Below, piece after piece: positions 24,350 through 36,820 of a stretch of DNA of 64,000 nt. The position numbers and the translations under genes were made by a program. Each line of letters opens with the position of its first letter. Position 1 is the stretch's first letter. The notes beneath the pieces are model-generated. The model ran no database searches. It was not told where the DNA came from and saw only the letters and a list, made by a program, of their open reading frames with translations. The DNA lies in the NCBI GenBank assembly GCA_903813345.2, contig CAIIXF020000004.1:28771985-28835984 (forward strand), given 5' to 3'. The stretch comes from Owenia fusiformis. Lineage: Eukaryota > Annelida > Polychaeta > Sabellida > Oweniidae.

Positions 24350-24937
24350 TTCTGAAGATAACAAAAATGCAAAACAATTTTTTTATCGATTTTGTTAAAT
24401 TTTGTTAAGGCAAGGGGTTTAAAATAATCATTCAAACAATATTGTTTAGTTTATAAATGCCATACATATTTTAAATGGCCATTTGCTACATTTTTAATAT
24501 TCTGATAAAATCATTTTGCTCCCTAACATTGACTGCTCCCTAACATTGACAAGAGTTATTTTTTATTATTTTTTAAAAAATTGAATAAAAGACGGCGTAT
24601 CTGTTTGAAGTAAGAAATATTTTAATCGGTATTTAGACTATCTTGGATAATAATTAGAAGCCTTCGTTAAATTACGTTAAAAAGTTATAATGGAAAAACG
24701 ATCATTTTGAGTGTAGGGCGTTCGCGCCTTTTTTAGTAACTTCGTATTAGATTATAAAAGACTTCCGCCGAATTTCGTACAGAACCGTGATTGACATTGT
24801 CATTGCATGTGCTAGTACATTTTCTCTGCGAATGAGCAGTTTTTCAGTAAAAAAATATTTTGTGTGAAATTATTGAAATTTTTTGTAAAAACGACCTGCT
24901 CCCTAACATTGACCAAATCAGGCGATGACATCCCGTG
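24350..24937 (-). repeat. Right arm of the 2.6 kb element
   Basis: Reverse complement of the left arm. It ends in CCCGTG before the TATGC duplication. Confidence 0.88.
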
Positions 24938-25013
24938 TATGCATGGACGCCATTTTTAATTTCGGTTTTCGAAAATGCAAAATCTCACCTGGAAAGATCA
25001 AATTGAACGCATC

Positions 25014-25196
25014 TCATCTGGCCAACTTGTATTTGAAAAGGTGCGTCCAATGTAAGATCATCTCCTTGAACGAATCGTCGTTAGAAGCGAGTAGTTGGTC
25101 TCCCGTTTCCATAATTACCTTCACCTGTTCCCGGCCTGCTGCCTGCACGTTTTCTATGATTTTACCCTGGCGTGAACAAATGGAACTAAAATGCAT
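25014..25196 (-). other. Weak minus-strand open frame
   Basis: Sixty codons with helix-like composition (GKIIENVQAAGREQVKVI, ending LFKYKLAR). No splice sites or family could be assigned, and a longer frame overlaps on the plus strand (24925-25242). Possibly a relic exon; either strand could be chance. Confidence 0.2.
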
Positions 25197-25611
25197 GGAA
25201 TTTGCGAACGAGGATCTAGTTCGAACTATTATGATTGAATGAGATCACGAATGTCTTGTTTCAGTAGTTTTGCCGAAGGATGGAACATGTTTTGTCTAAC
25301 ACTGTGACTTTAGTATGTTAGTATCAGCCTTACAGGAAGGGATAGCAGTTTAATCCAATAAAAGTCAATGAACTACAACGACCCAAGAAAAAGAAAGTCT
25401 ACTTTTATCAAGAAATCTGATGATTTTTCTGATGATAAATATGAAAGTAAACACTTACAGTGAATGTGTATAAGTTATAGCTTATTTAAAACGTGTCAAC
25501 TTTAAATAATAATGCATGCTGATGATGTAATGACTTTAAACTAAAATCAAAACAAAAGCAAATTCTGAGCGGGAGTGCGAACTGAAAGATGTTCGTACTT
25601 TTGGCGTATTA

Positions 25612-28565
25612 AACCTTGACCCCACCCCAGTGTAGTAGCGTAGTTTACGTAGTAAGTGTAGTATGCTCCTAGCCTGACCCTACCCCAGTGTAGTAGCGTA
25701 GTATACGTAGTAAGTGTAGTAAGTGTAGCATGCTCCTAGCCTGACCCTACATAAGCGTAGTAACGTAGTATACGTAGTAAGTGTAGTATGCTCCTAGCCT
25801 GACCCTACCCCAGCGTAGTAGCGTAGTATACGTAGTAAGTGTAGTAAGTGTAGTATGCTCCTAGCCTGACCGCTACCCCAGCGTAGTAGCGTAGTATACA
25901 TAGTAAGTGTAGTATTTGTAGTATGCTCCTAGCCTGACCCCTACCCCAGCGTAGTAGCGTAGTATACGTAGTAAGTGTAGTAAGTGTAGTATGCTCCTAG
26001 CCTGACCCAACCCCAGCGTAGTAGCGAAGTATACATAGTAAGTGTAGTAAGTGTAGTATGCTCCTAGCCTATACGTAGCCTGTGCAATCCTAGCCTGAGA
26101 CCACCCCAGCGTAGCAGCGTAGTAGACGTAGTATGTGTAGTAAGTGTAGTATGCTCCTAGCCTGACCCCTACCCCAGCGTAGTAGCGTAGTATACGTAGT
26201 AAGTGTAGTAAGTGTAGTATGCTCCTAGCCTGACCCAACCCCAGCGTAGTAGCGTAGTATACGTAGTAAGTGTAGTAAGTGTAGCATGCTCCTAGCCTGA
26301 CCCTACCCCAGCGTAGAAGCGTAGTATACGTAGTATGCGTAGTAAGTGTAGTAAGTGTAGTATGCTCCTAGCCTGACCCCACCCCAGTGTAGTAGCGTAG
26401 TTTACGTAGTTAGTGTAGTAAGTGTAGTATGCTCCTAGCCTGACCCTACCCCAGTGTAGTAGCGTAGTATACGTAGTAAGTGTAGTAAGTGTAGCATGCT
26501 CCTAGCCTGACCCTACATAAGCGTAGTAACGTAGTATACGTAGTAAGTGTAGTAAGTGTAGTATGCTCCTAGCCTGACCCCTACACCAGCGTAGTAGCAT
26601 AGTATACGTAGTATGCGTAGTATACGTAGTAAGTGTAGTAAGCTCCTAGCCTGACCCCACCCCAGCGTAGTAGCGTAATATACGTAGTATGCGTAGTAAG
26701 TGTAGTAAGTATAGTATGCTCCTAGCCTGACCCCAACCAAGTGTAGTAGCGTAGTTTACGTAGTAAGTGTAGTAAGTGTAGTATGCTCCTAGCCTGACCC
26801 TACCTCAGTGTAGTAGCGTAGTATACGTAGTAAGTGTAGCATGCTCCTAGCCTGACCCTACATAAGCGTAGTAACGTAGTATACGTAGTAAGTGTAGTAA
26901 GTGTAGTATGCTCCAAGCCTGACCCCTACACCAGCGTAGTAGCGTAGTATACGTAGTATGCGTAGTATACGTAGTAATTGTAGTAAGCTCCTAGCCTGAC
27001 CCCACCCCAGCGTAGTTGCGTAGTATACGTAGTAAGTGTAGTAAGTGTAGTATGCTCCTAGCCTGAGTCCTATCCCAGCGTAGTATACGTAGTTAGTGTA
27101 GTAAGTGTAGTATGCTCCTAGCCTGACCCTACCCCAGCGTAGGAGCGTAGTATACGTAGTAAGTGTAGTAAGTGTAGTAAGTGTAGCATGCTCCTAGCCT
27201 GACCCTACCCCAGCGTAGTAGCGTAGTATACGTAGTATGCGTAGTAAGTGTAGTAAGTGTAGTATGCTCCTAGCCTGACCCCACTCCAGCGTAGTAGCGT
27301 AGTATACGTAGTAAGTGTAGTAAGTGTAGTATGCTCCTAGCCTGACCCTACCCCAGCGTAGTAGCGTAGTATACGTAGTAAGTGTAGTAAGTGTAGTATG
27401 CTCCTAGCCTGACCGCTACCCCAGCGTAGTAGCGTAGTATACATAGTAAGTGTAGTATTTGTAGTATGCTCCTAGCCTGACCCAACCCCAGCGTAGTAGC
27501 GTAGTATACGTAGTAAGTGTAGTATGCTCCTAGCCTGACCCCACCCCAGCGTAGTAGCGTAGTATACGTAGTAAGTGTAGTAAGTGTAGCATGCTCCTAG
27601 CCTGACCCCACCCCAGCGTAGTAGCGTAGTATACGTAGTAAGTGTAGTAAGTGTAGTAGCTCCTAGCCTGACCCAACCCCAGCGTAGTAGCGTAGTATAC
27701 GTAGTAAGTGTAGTATGCTCCTAGTCTGACCCCAGCCCAGCGTAGTAGCGTAGTATACGTAGCAAGTGTAGTAAGTGTAGCATGCTCCTAGCCTGACCCC
27801 ACCCCAGCGTAGAAGCGTAGTATATGTAGTAAGTGTAGTAAGTGTATTATGCTCCTAGCCTGACCCTATGCCAGCATAGTAGCGTAGTATACGTAGTATG
27901 CGTAGTAAGTGTAGTAAGTGTAGCATGCTCCTAGCCTGACCCCTACCCTAGCGTAGTAGCGTAGTATACGTAGTAAGTGTAGTAAGTGTAGTAAGTGTAG
28001 CATGCTCCTAGCCTGACCCTACCCCAGCGTAGTAGCGTAGTATACGTAGTATGCGTAGTAAGTGTAGTAAGTGTAGCATGCTCCTAGCCTGACCCCTACC
28101 CTAGCGTAGTAGCGTAGTATATGTAGTAAGTGTAGTAAGTGTAGTATGCTCCTAGCCTGACCCTACCCCAGCGTAGTAGCGTAGTATGCGTAGTGAGTGT
28201 AGTAAGTGTAGTATGCTCCTAGCCTGACCCCACCCCAGCGTAATAACGTAGTAAGTGTAGTAAGTGTAGCATGCTCCTAGCCTGACCTTACCCCAGCGTA
28301 GAAGCGTAGTATACGTAGTAAGTGTAGTGAGTGTAGTGAGCTCCTAACCTGACCCCAGGGTAGTAGCGTACTATACGTGGTAAGTGTAATATGCTCCTAT
28401 CCTTAGCTTACCCCAGCGTAGTAGTGTAGTATACGTAGTATGTGTAGTACATGAAGTATGCTGTTATCACCCACCCCAGCGTACCAGCGTAGTATACGTA
28501 GTAAGTATATTAAGTGTAAGTGTAGTATACTCTTAGCCTGAGCTTACCCCAGCGTAGTAGTGTTA
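25612..28565 (+). repeat. Minisatellite of about 65-80 bp units, forward array
   Basis: About forty copies of a unit built from CCCCAGCGTAGTAGCGTAGT, TATACGTAGTAAGTGTAGTA, and TGCTCCTAGCCTGACC. Unit length varies with the number of inner GTAAGTGTA and GTATGC blocks. The right edge decays after about 28,330. Repeat-derived frames rich in YYTYYVYYATTL are not genes. Confidence 0.96.
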
Positions 28566-29080
28566 AGTCACCATATATGTTCCACAACACATACTCCAAC
28601 ATGTTTTGTCCTCCGAAATTACGTAGTAAATGATGTTACATTTCGCTGGAATACTCAAAGTACCAACCAGTCCTATATGACCGTCTAAATCACTTGCTAT
28701 ACTGCACATGGACGTTTAATTTCATGTTTTTGCAGCTGTATATTTTGGTAATACTTTAAGATCAGATAAGTAAAAAATACCGACTTGGTGGAAGCAAAGT
28801 AACATACTAGTATTTGATCATAGATAAAGTGACACAAATATTCATTTATGCAATAAAAGTACAACTCCCCTGTTTTGTATAAAAATCAACAACACAAGAG
28901 ATTGCATTATAATGTGAATACATGTAGGTACCAAACCTATAACATACTAATAATGTGTACAAACATACTATTATATCATGCTTTATTCTACCCTGAATAT
29001 ACCAACCAATTGATATACCAACAACATATTACCCTAAACCGGCGATTTGTATCTTAACCCAATAATACACCACAACCCGA
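28566..29080. other. No gene seen
   Basis: AT-rich spacer after the forward array. A short frame at 28875-29057 has no support. Confidence 0.5.
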
Positions 29081-30000
29081 TCAAAGACAGCCCGTAACAC
29101 GACATACATGACCTTACAACCAAACACAACCTAGGTCACCAATCATACAACAGTACAATAGAACACAACCCACTTACAACATACACAGAACGCAACAGAG
29201 CATTACCCAGCACCAAAGCCAGCATAGCGCAATCTGCCTTTCAACCACCAAAACATAACTAACTGTCAAATTAACACAATATGCCACAACCCAATGATAA
29301 AACAACAAAGGCAAACACAACCAATTGTTGAACTTACTCAACACAATTGAGCACGACCCAACACTAAACAATTAAAACACAAACACAACTAAACTAACAA
29401 CCACGAAAACAACGAACTGTAAAATTATCACCACACAATTTGGCACAACCCAATGATAAACCAACAAAAGCAAACACAACCCATTGTTAAGTAACACAAC
29501 AGAATTTTCCAAAATCAAAAACCAAACAATCAAAACGAAATCAGGCACAAGCAATAAAACACAATCAAACTGTAATACCAATATACACAACTAACTTACT
29601 CCAATTGGAGGCAACACAATCAGACACAACCAGATACCTCACTCGACTAGCTACAACTAGCTACCCAACCAACAAAACATATTCACAGGAGAACACAACC
29701 CATTATACAATTAACATAACACAATGGGGCACAACCCGATACTAAATCATCAGATTAACAACCATCAAAAGACAACCGACTCTCAAACTGACACAACACA
29801 ATTCGGCAATATCTACCTGACGGTAACCCATCATTACACAACCAGGCTCAACTAAATACTAATCGATTTAATTAACCCATCAAAACACAATCAGGCACAA
29901 CCAATAAACCACAACTTAACGTAGATATACTCAACTAACATATTCCAACTGGAGACAACCCCAAAGGACAATTGGGGACAACCCGATATCTACTTTAATT
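29080..30000 (-). repeat. CA-rich degenerate tandem repeat, copy A
   Basis: Dominated by words such as CACAACCAGGCACAACC, CAATTGTTGAA and AACACAATT on the plus strand, with weak periodicity. It ends in a poly-C run at about 30006-30015. A related block is at 34555-35300, and both end near a CATCA(A)AAGGCT-type sequence, suggesting two copies of one element. Open frames on the minus strand arise from the composition. Confidence 0.7.
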
Positions 30001-30035
30001 ACAACCCCCCCCCCCTTCCCTATCATCAAAAGGCT

Positions 30036-30064
30036 GCTGATGAAGAACAGTTTTCTTCATCAGC
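30036..30064. repeat. Hairpin at the edge of the inverted array
   Basis: GCTGATGAAGAA at 30036-30047 pairs with TTCTTCATCAGC at 30053-30064. The reverse-orientation array starts immediately after it. Confidence 0.8.
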
Positions 30065-30065
30065 A

Positions 30066-31027
30066 TCGGGGTCAGGCTAGGAGCATACTACACTTACTAC
30101 ACTTACTACGCATACTACGTATACTACGCTACTACGCTGGGGTAGGGTCAGGCTAGGAGCATACTACACTTACTACACTTACTACGTATACTACGCTACT
30201 ACTGCGCTGGGGTGGGGTCAGGCTAGGAGCATACCACACTTACTACACTTACTACGCATACTACGTATACTACGCTACTACGCTTGGGTAGGGTCAGGCT
30301 AGGAGCATACTACACTTACTACACTTACTACGTATACTACGCTACTGTGCTGGGATAGGGGTCAGGCTAGGAGCATGCTACACTTACTACACTTACTACA
30401 CTTACTACGTATACTACGCTACTACGCTGGGGTAGGGTCAGGCTAGGAACATACTACACTTACTACAGTTACTACGTATACTACGCTACTACGCTGGGGT
30501 AGCGGTCAGGCTAGGAACATACTACACTTACTACACTTACTACGTATACTACGCTACTACGTTGGGGTGGGGTCAGGCTAGGAGCATGCTACACATACTA
30601 CACTTACTACGTATACTACGCTACTACGCTGGGGTGGGGTCAGGCTAGGAGCATGCTACACTTACTACACTTATTACGTATACTACGCTACTACGCTGGG
30701 GTAGGGGTCAGGCTAGGAGCATGCTACACTTACTACGTATACTACGCTACTACGCTGGGTTTGGGTCAGGCTAGGAGCATACTACACTTACTACGTATAC
30801 TACGCTACTACGCTGGGGTAGGGGTCAGGCTAGGAGCATATCACACTTACTACGTATACTACGCTACTACGCTGGGGTGGGGTCAGGCTAGGAGCTCACT
30901 ACACTCACTACACATACTACGTATACTACGCTACTACGCTGGGGCAGGGGTCAGGCTAGGAGCATAGTACACTCACTACACATACTACGTATACTACGCA
31001 GCTACGCTGGGGTGGTCTCAGGCTAGG
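30066..31027 (-). repeat. Minisatellite of about 65-80 bp units, reverse array
   Basis: About fourteen copies of the 25.6-28.6 kb repeat in inverted orientation (GGGGTCAGGCTAGGAGCATA, then ACACTTACTACG, then TATACTACGCTACTACGCTG). The two arrays face each other across about 1.5 kb. Confidence 0.96.
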
Positions 31028-31164
31028 ACTGTTTTCACATGGTCGTGCGGCATATGCATGAGAGTTTTCCAATAGGGCATTTGGGTGATTAGCGGCCATG
31101 TTAGACATAATGAGGTGGCATGAGCTTACAAAACGCTTCTTGGGAATTTAATGAGAATCAGATC

Positions 31165-34106
31165 CTGAGGCCCAGGAATACGTTAAAATGTTTAAAATGT
31201 TCGCAAGTGTACTAATAGGCCATCAGCCTGGGGGGGTTGGTCGGTATCAAATTAGAGGAATAATCGCCATAGTGATTTTTGGGAAGATTAAGACCTCAAA
31301 AGTAAGAAAATATGTGATAGCATTGTAACAGTTGTAGCTAAATGGGTGTTACCACCCATTTTTCAAAATGGCCGCCGGTGCACATGTCACATTATAAGAG
31401 TGGGATTTTCTAAGCACACTGAGATGCAAAAACTGTGATTTTAGGACCTATGTCTAGGTTTTAGGGGTCAAGGATTTCATTTATGTTTAAATCTAAGTCA
31501 TCAAACAATTGTTTCTTGTAGAAATCCAAGATGGCCGCCAAAATGGGTGCAAAAACGAATATGTAACTACTGTTAATGCTCAAGAAACATTTAAGAACAG
31601 TGATTTTGGACCCCATGTCTACATTTAGGGGTCAAGGATTTGATTTATGTCTAAATCTGAGTAATCAAATAATTACTTTTCATAGAAATTCAAGATGGCC
31701 ACCAAAATGGATGCAAAATCAAATATGTAACTATTGATTTAAGCTCAAAGAATAGTTAAGCACAGTGATTTTGGAGACCATATCTGGGTTTTAAGGGTCA
31801 AGGATTTGACTTATGTCTAAATCTAAGTCATCAAACTATTACTTTAAATAGAAATTCCAAGATGGCCACCAAAATGGGTGCCAAAATGAATATTCAACTA
31901 TTAATTTAAGCTCAGAGAACAGTTGAGAACAGTGATTTTTGAGACATGTCTAGGTTTAAAGGGTCAAGGATTTGACTTATGTCTAAATCTAAGTCATCAA
32001 ACAATTACTTTATATAGAAATCCAAGATGGCCATCAAAATAGGTGCCAAAATGAATATTTAATTGATTGATTAAAGCTCAAAGAACAGTTAAGAACAGTG
32101 ATTTTGGAGCACATGTCTGCGTTTTAGGGGTCAATAATTTCATTTATGTCTAAATCTGAGTCATCAAACAATCACTTTATATAGAAATCCAAGATGGCCA
32201 CCAAAATGGATGCCAAAATGAATATTTAACTGATTGATTTAATCTCAAAGAACAGTTGAGAACAGTGATTTTCGAGACAATGTCTGGTTTAAAGGGTCAA
32301 GGATTTGACTTATGTCTAAATCTAAGTCATCAAACAATTACTTTATATAGAAATCCAAGATGGCCATCAAAATAGGTGCCAAAATGAATATTTAATTGAT
32401 TGATTAAAGCTCAAAGAACAGTTGAGAACAGTGATTTTTGAGTTATGTCTAAATCTGAGTCATCAAACAATTGCTTTTCATAGAAATCCAAGATGGTCAC
32501 CAAAATGGGTGCCAATAACAAGTAAATGTTGATATAAGCTCAAAGAACAGTTTACAACAGTAATTTGAGACCATGTCAAGATTTTTGGTGTCAAGAATTT
32601 CAGTTATGTCTACAACTATAATTAATTCCTTTATTTGGATCCAAGATGGCTTCCAACATTGCTGTCGAAGTGAAAATAAGATTAATTATCTACACATATA
32701 GAGGAGTTAAAACATTAATTTTTGATTAATTTTGTCTTTAATAAAATCAACAAACATTTTATTTATATGGGTATCCAAGATGGCCTCCAAAATGGCTGCC
32801 AAAATGAATACATATAACTATCCATTTAACCACATAGATCACCAAGAACAATAATTTTGGAAGCAATGTTTACTTTAATGAGGTCATGAATTTCAGTTAT
32901 CTAGAGCTTTGCCATGAAACAATCTGTGATTAATATCAGAATTCAAGATGGATGCCAAAGTGATAATATTATGCAGCCATTTTGGTGGCCATCTTGGATA
33001 TCAAAATAAAGGAATTATTTTATGACTTAATTATAGACAAATTCTTGGCCTCTTAAACCTGGACACAGTCTCCAAAATCACTGTCCTTAACTATTCTTTG
33101 AGCTTAGATCAATAGTTACATATTCATTTCAGCACCCATTTTGGTAGCCATCTTGGATTTCTATAAAAAGTAGTTATTTATACTTAGATTTAGACATTAA
33201 TGAAGTCTTTGGCCCCTACAAAATAGACAGAATCTCTAAAATTACTGTTCCTAACTGTTATTTCAGCTTAAATCAATAGTTACATATTCATTTAGGCATC
33301 CATTTTGGTGGCCATCTTGGATTTCTATAAAAAAGTAATTGTTTGATGACTCAGATTTAGACATAAGTCAAATCCTTGACCCTTAAAACCAAGACATGAT
33401 CTCTGAAATCACTGTACATATGTTCTTTGAGCTTAAATCAATAGTTACAGTGCATATTCGTTTTGGCACCCATTCTGGCGGCCATCTTGTATTTCTATGA
33501 AAAGGTAATTATTTGATGACTCCCATTTAGACATAAATGAAATCTGTAACTCTAAAACTGTGACATTATCTCCAAAATCACTGTTCTTAACTGTTCTTCG
33601 AGCTTAAATCAATGGTTACATACCGGTATTCGTTTTGGGACCCATTTTGGTGGCCATCTTGGATTTCTATAAGAAGTAATTGCTTGATGACTTAGATTTC
33701 GGCATAAATGAAATCATTGACCCCTAAAACCTTAACTTAGGCCCTAAGTATACTTAGATGTACCCACTCTTATATTGTAACACGTGCACCGGCGGCCATT
33801 TTGAAAAATGGGTGATAACACCCATTTAGCTACAACTGTTGCAATGCTATCACATATTTTCTTACTCTAAAGGTCTTAACCTTCCCAAAAATCACTATGG
33901 CGATTATTCCCCTGATTTGATACCGATAACCTAAATTTTGGGGTGAAGCTGATGGCCTATAAGTTGTTAATGCGTGTTGTATACATGTTTATTAATAATC
34001 CTTTACTAGATTACTTACATGTATAAGAATAAGACTGATTTTTATAAGCTTAATGGATAAGAATAACTTCTGATTTTTTATTAATGACAGTATACCCGGG
34101 CCTCAG
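31165..34106. mobile_element. 2,942 bp foldback element with tandem-repeat arms and 8 bp target duplication
   Basis: Termini CTGAGGCCCAGG at 31165 and CCGGGCCTCAG ending at 34106 are inverted, flanked by identical ATCAGATC at 31157-31164 and 34107-34114. Outer arms of about 200 bp (about 31210-31400 and 33770-33960) are strongly matched. Inner arms consist of about eleven forward and six reverse copies of a 130-170 bp unit containing CCAAGATGGCCACCAAAATG, AGCTCAAAGAACAGTT and TAAATCTGAGTCATCAAACA, switching orientation near 32,960. No coding capacity was found. Confidence 0.88.
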
Positions 34107-34114
34107 ATCAGATC

Positions 34115-34335
34115 TATACCCTGTGACAAAATAAAAGCAACATGTACTATTGACAAACAAGTTTGTTTCTTTGCCTTGGTTTTGATTTTAGTTTAAAGTC
34201 ATTGCAACATCATCATGTATTATTATTGAAAGTTGCATGCCGCTTCAAAGCGCCATCTGAAGCGGCGTTGGTGTGATCTTAGCTTTATTTAGCGGTACTT
34301 ATGGTGTAACAATCTGATAAACATACATGTAACAG
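34115..34335. other. No gene seen
   Basis: Short spacer between the foldback element and a small MITE. Confidence 0.5.
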
Positions 34336-34504
34336 GCCCGTAGCCAGAGGGGGAGCTGGGGGAGGGGGAGCTGGCCAGATATTCTTTCAAAATCATGCAG
34401 TCTTTCACCATTCTGCGAATTTTTCGCATGATTTTTAGCCAAAATTGTAAAAAGCTCCCCCCCTGGAAAAAGCCCCCCCCCCCTTCTAAAAGCTGGCTAC
34501 GGGC
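34336..34504. mobile_element. Small MITE with GCCCGTAGCCAG termini
   Basis: The left end GCCCGTAGCCAG at 34336-34347 and the right end CTGGCTACGGGC at 34493-34504 are exact 12 bp inverted repeats around 169 bp that contain G-rich and C-rich runs near the ends. A clear target duplication was not found. A partial relative lies at 49288-49356. Confidence 0.7.
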
Positions 34505-34554
34505 AAGTGTAAGCTGTGTTACTCTAGTACCTGTGCCTACCATGGGAGAAATAA

Positions 34555-35300
34555 CTCAATGATAGATTAATAATTTTAACCTCCGAAAACACAACCAATT
34601 ATCAAATATACACAATACAATTTGGCCCAACCCAATAATTAAACAACAAAAGCAAAACACAACCGATTGTTGAAGAAGCACAACACAATTTTGCACAAAC
34701 CAGCACAAAAGAATCAAAACACAGCCAGGCACAACCAAACTGGAGTACCAAAACTCCAAACCGACACTCTCTGAAAACAACACAATCTGACACAGTCAAA
34801 AACCTTATCCCACTTGGCAAAACCCGCTACTCTACCAGCACAACACAATCAGAGCAGAATACAACTGCTTTGAAATTAACACAACTAAATGAGACACAAC
34901 CCGATACCAAACCAAGCTCAACCAGACAAACAAACACCAAAACAACACAGCAAACGAGACCAAACTCAAATCAACCCATTGTTGAATTAACAAAACATAA
35001 CTTGACACCAACAACCGCAACAGGATCAGTCGCAACCCAATACTGAACCAATTAAACTACACTACTAAAACACAACCAGGCACAAACTGTAAAACATAAC
35101 CAAACTATGATACCAATATACTTAGTACCCAACTAACTGTCTTTCTAACTGGCTTATAATGTACCTTACAAAGCCACTAATGTACTTGTGTTTATTGTTA
35201 TAATTTGAAATAAAGAAATACAATACAAAAAAAGAACTAATGGTCTTCAACAGGAGACAATCCCAAACCAAAAACTAAATCGGGGACAATCAATCCCTCT
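34555..35300 (-). repeat. CA-rich degenerate tandem repeat, copy B
   Basis: Shares long phrases with 29080-30000, for example AACAACAAAAGCAAAACACA and CACAACCAGGCACAA. Interrupted near 35,140-35,230 by an A-rich stretch with AATAAA-like words. Confidence 0.65.
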
Positions 35301-35614
35301 CACCTCATTAGGCTACTAATGAAAAACATATCATGGACCACCAGCCACGAGTTCGAAACATCTTGGGCCCTTACTGTGACTTACAAGTACATGTAAGGGA
35401 GAAGATCCGCTACAGGATTGGGATGTCCGGCCTTTCTCTACAAAAATGACAACAGGAGTGGCACAAGCGGGACACTACGTTACAGGCAAGTATAAGGCTC
35501 AAAGATTATGAGCTATTACGGGCCTCGTAATACGCACCGTGCGAGCAAGTATGGGGTTCGAAAATTACGATTTCTTACGGGCCTCGTTTACGGCCTTGTA
35601 ATTACAAGCTCAAA

Positions 35615-36705
35615 AAAGCTTTTGTGCCCCATGTTAAGTCAAAAAAAAAGATTTTTTGAAGTGTAATATACCAGATATAGACTTGAGTACAGCTTAATAT
35701 AATGATAGCCTTTAAAAGAAGGGGACCTCAAAATCCAACTAGCAGCTTCAAAATCTGGACAGCAAAATGCCTAGGTCAAATTCATAGTTTTTCCTTATTT
35801 TTGTGATTCTGACACTATTGTAATAATTTGCTTCCAAATTTTGTATATAGGTAGCAAAGAGTGTGATAATAGTGTTAGCCTTTTGCCGTCAGGTAGTATT
35901 TTGACCCACTTTTGAGATATGGTGTCCGAAAAGTTGGTCAAAATAAAAAATTCTCCAAATTTAACGTATGAGTTATGAATTAAGGGAAGAATTTTCTCAG
36001 GAATCCGAATCTGCAAACAAAATTTCAATCCAACTTTCGGTTCGGAAGTTATGGCGTTTTGAAAGCTTAAAAATCGTTAAATTTGGTGCCCCATGTTATG
36101 TCAATGAGAAAAAGATTTTTTGAAGTGTAAAATACCAGATATAGACTGAGTACAGCTTAACATTCTGAAAGCCTATAAAAGAAGGGGACCTCGAAGGCTA
36201 TCTAACTTTAAAATTTGGACACCAAAATGCCTAGGTCAAAATCTAGGTCTAATTCATAGTTTTTCCTTATTTTTGCTATTCTGACATTACACTTTAATGA
36301 TTTGCTTCGAAATTTTGTATACAGGTAGTAAAGAGTTGCTTAAAGTGTTAGCCTTTTGCCATCAAAAAATAAAGTATTTTGATCCACTTTTGAGATATGG
36401 TGTCCGCAAAGTAGTTCAAAATAAAAAGTTCTTCAAATTTAACGTTTGAATTAAGGAAAGAATTTTCTCAGGAATCAGAATCTTTAAACCAAATTTCGAT
36501 CCAATTTCTGGTTAGATAGTTATAGCAGTTTGAAGTCTCGAAAAGTCGATATGATCATATCCCCATGTTAATCCAATGGAGTCGAAGATAACATTCTTAA
36601 GAGTTGTGTAAATGTCTATGCAGTTTAGACTCAGCTTAAAAAAAGTCTGAAATCTGGAGTCTTAAATTGAACTTGTTCAATTTACATGTCTAGTTATTTC
36701 TGTCT
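35615..36705 (-). repeat. Inverted relative of the large 476 bp sub-repeat family
   Basis: Reverse complement of parts of the 16.5-19.7 kb units. Starts of sub-repeats are about 465-470 bp apart (near 35628, 36092, 36561), and it ends with the same terminal text TCAATTTACATGTCTAGTTA. An open frame equivalent to the 80-codon frame lies at 35795-36028. Confidence 0.9.
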
Positions 36706-36820
36706 TAACGTATATGTGAGTTCAATAATTGTGTAAGCTTATGTGGCCATCGCCAATGTTCACATTTTTTACATTGTCAAATATTAAAGTATAACCTATT
36801 GTTTCATAAAATACTGAAAC

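Larger units (their letters stand above)
22296..24937. mobile_element. 2,642 bp long-TIR DNA element with 5 bp target duplication
   Basis: Left end CACGGGATGTCATCGCC at 22296 and right end GGCGATGACATCCCGTG ending at 24937 are exact inverted repeats, flanked by TATGC at 22291-22295 and 24938-24942. The arms match almost perfectly for about 480 bp and remain recognisable to about 590 bp. The motif TCAATGTTAGGGAGCA occurs three times in each arm. On the right side a diverged direct copy of the inner arm (about 24070-24350) precedes the arm itself. No transposase frame is visible, so it is non-autonomous. A 5 bp duplication with CAC termini is compatible with Transib-like elements, but the heptamer is not canonical. 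Confidence 0.88.

Noticed and set aside
22296-24937. Identification as a Transib/ProtoRAG element
   Set aside because: The terminus lacks the canonical heptamer and no RAG-like transposase is present; only the 5 bp duplication and CAC start agree.
24925-25242. 105-codon plus-strand frame at the right edge of the 2.6 kb element
   Set aside because: It starts within the element terminus and overlaps an opposite frame; no recognisable domain.
25873-30967. Long open frames such as 25873-26238 (minus) and 30653-30967 (plus), rich in YYTYYVYYATTL
   Set aside because: They are translations of the 65-80 bp repeat in several frames and both orientations, with no start context or splice signals.
35340-35620. 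tRNA-like words (GGGTTCGAAA, GAGTTCGAAAC) suggesting a tRNA gene or tRNA-derived SINE
   Set aside because: No acceptor stem or full set of arms could be folded around either T-loop-like word.
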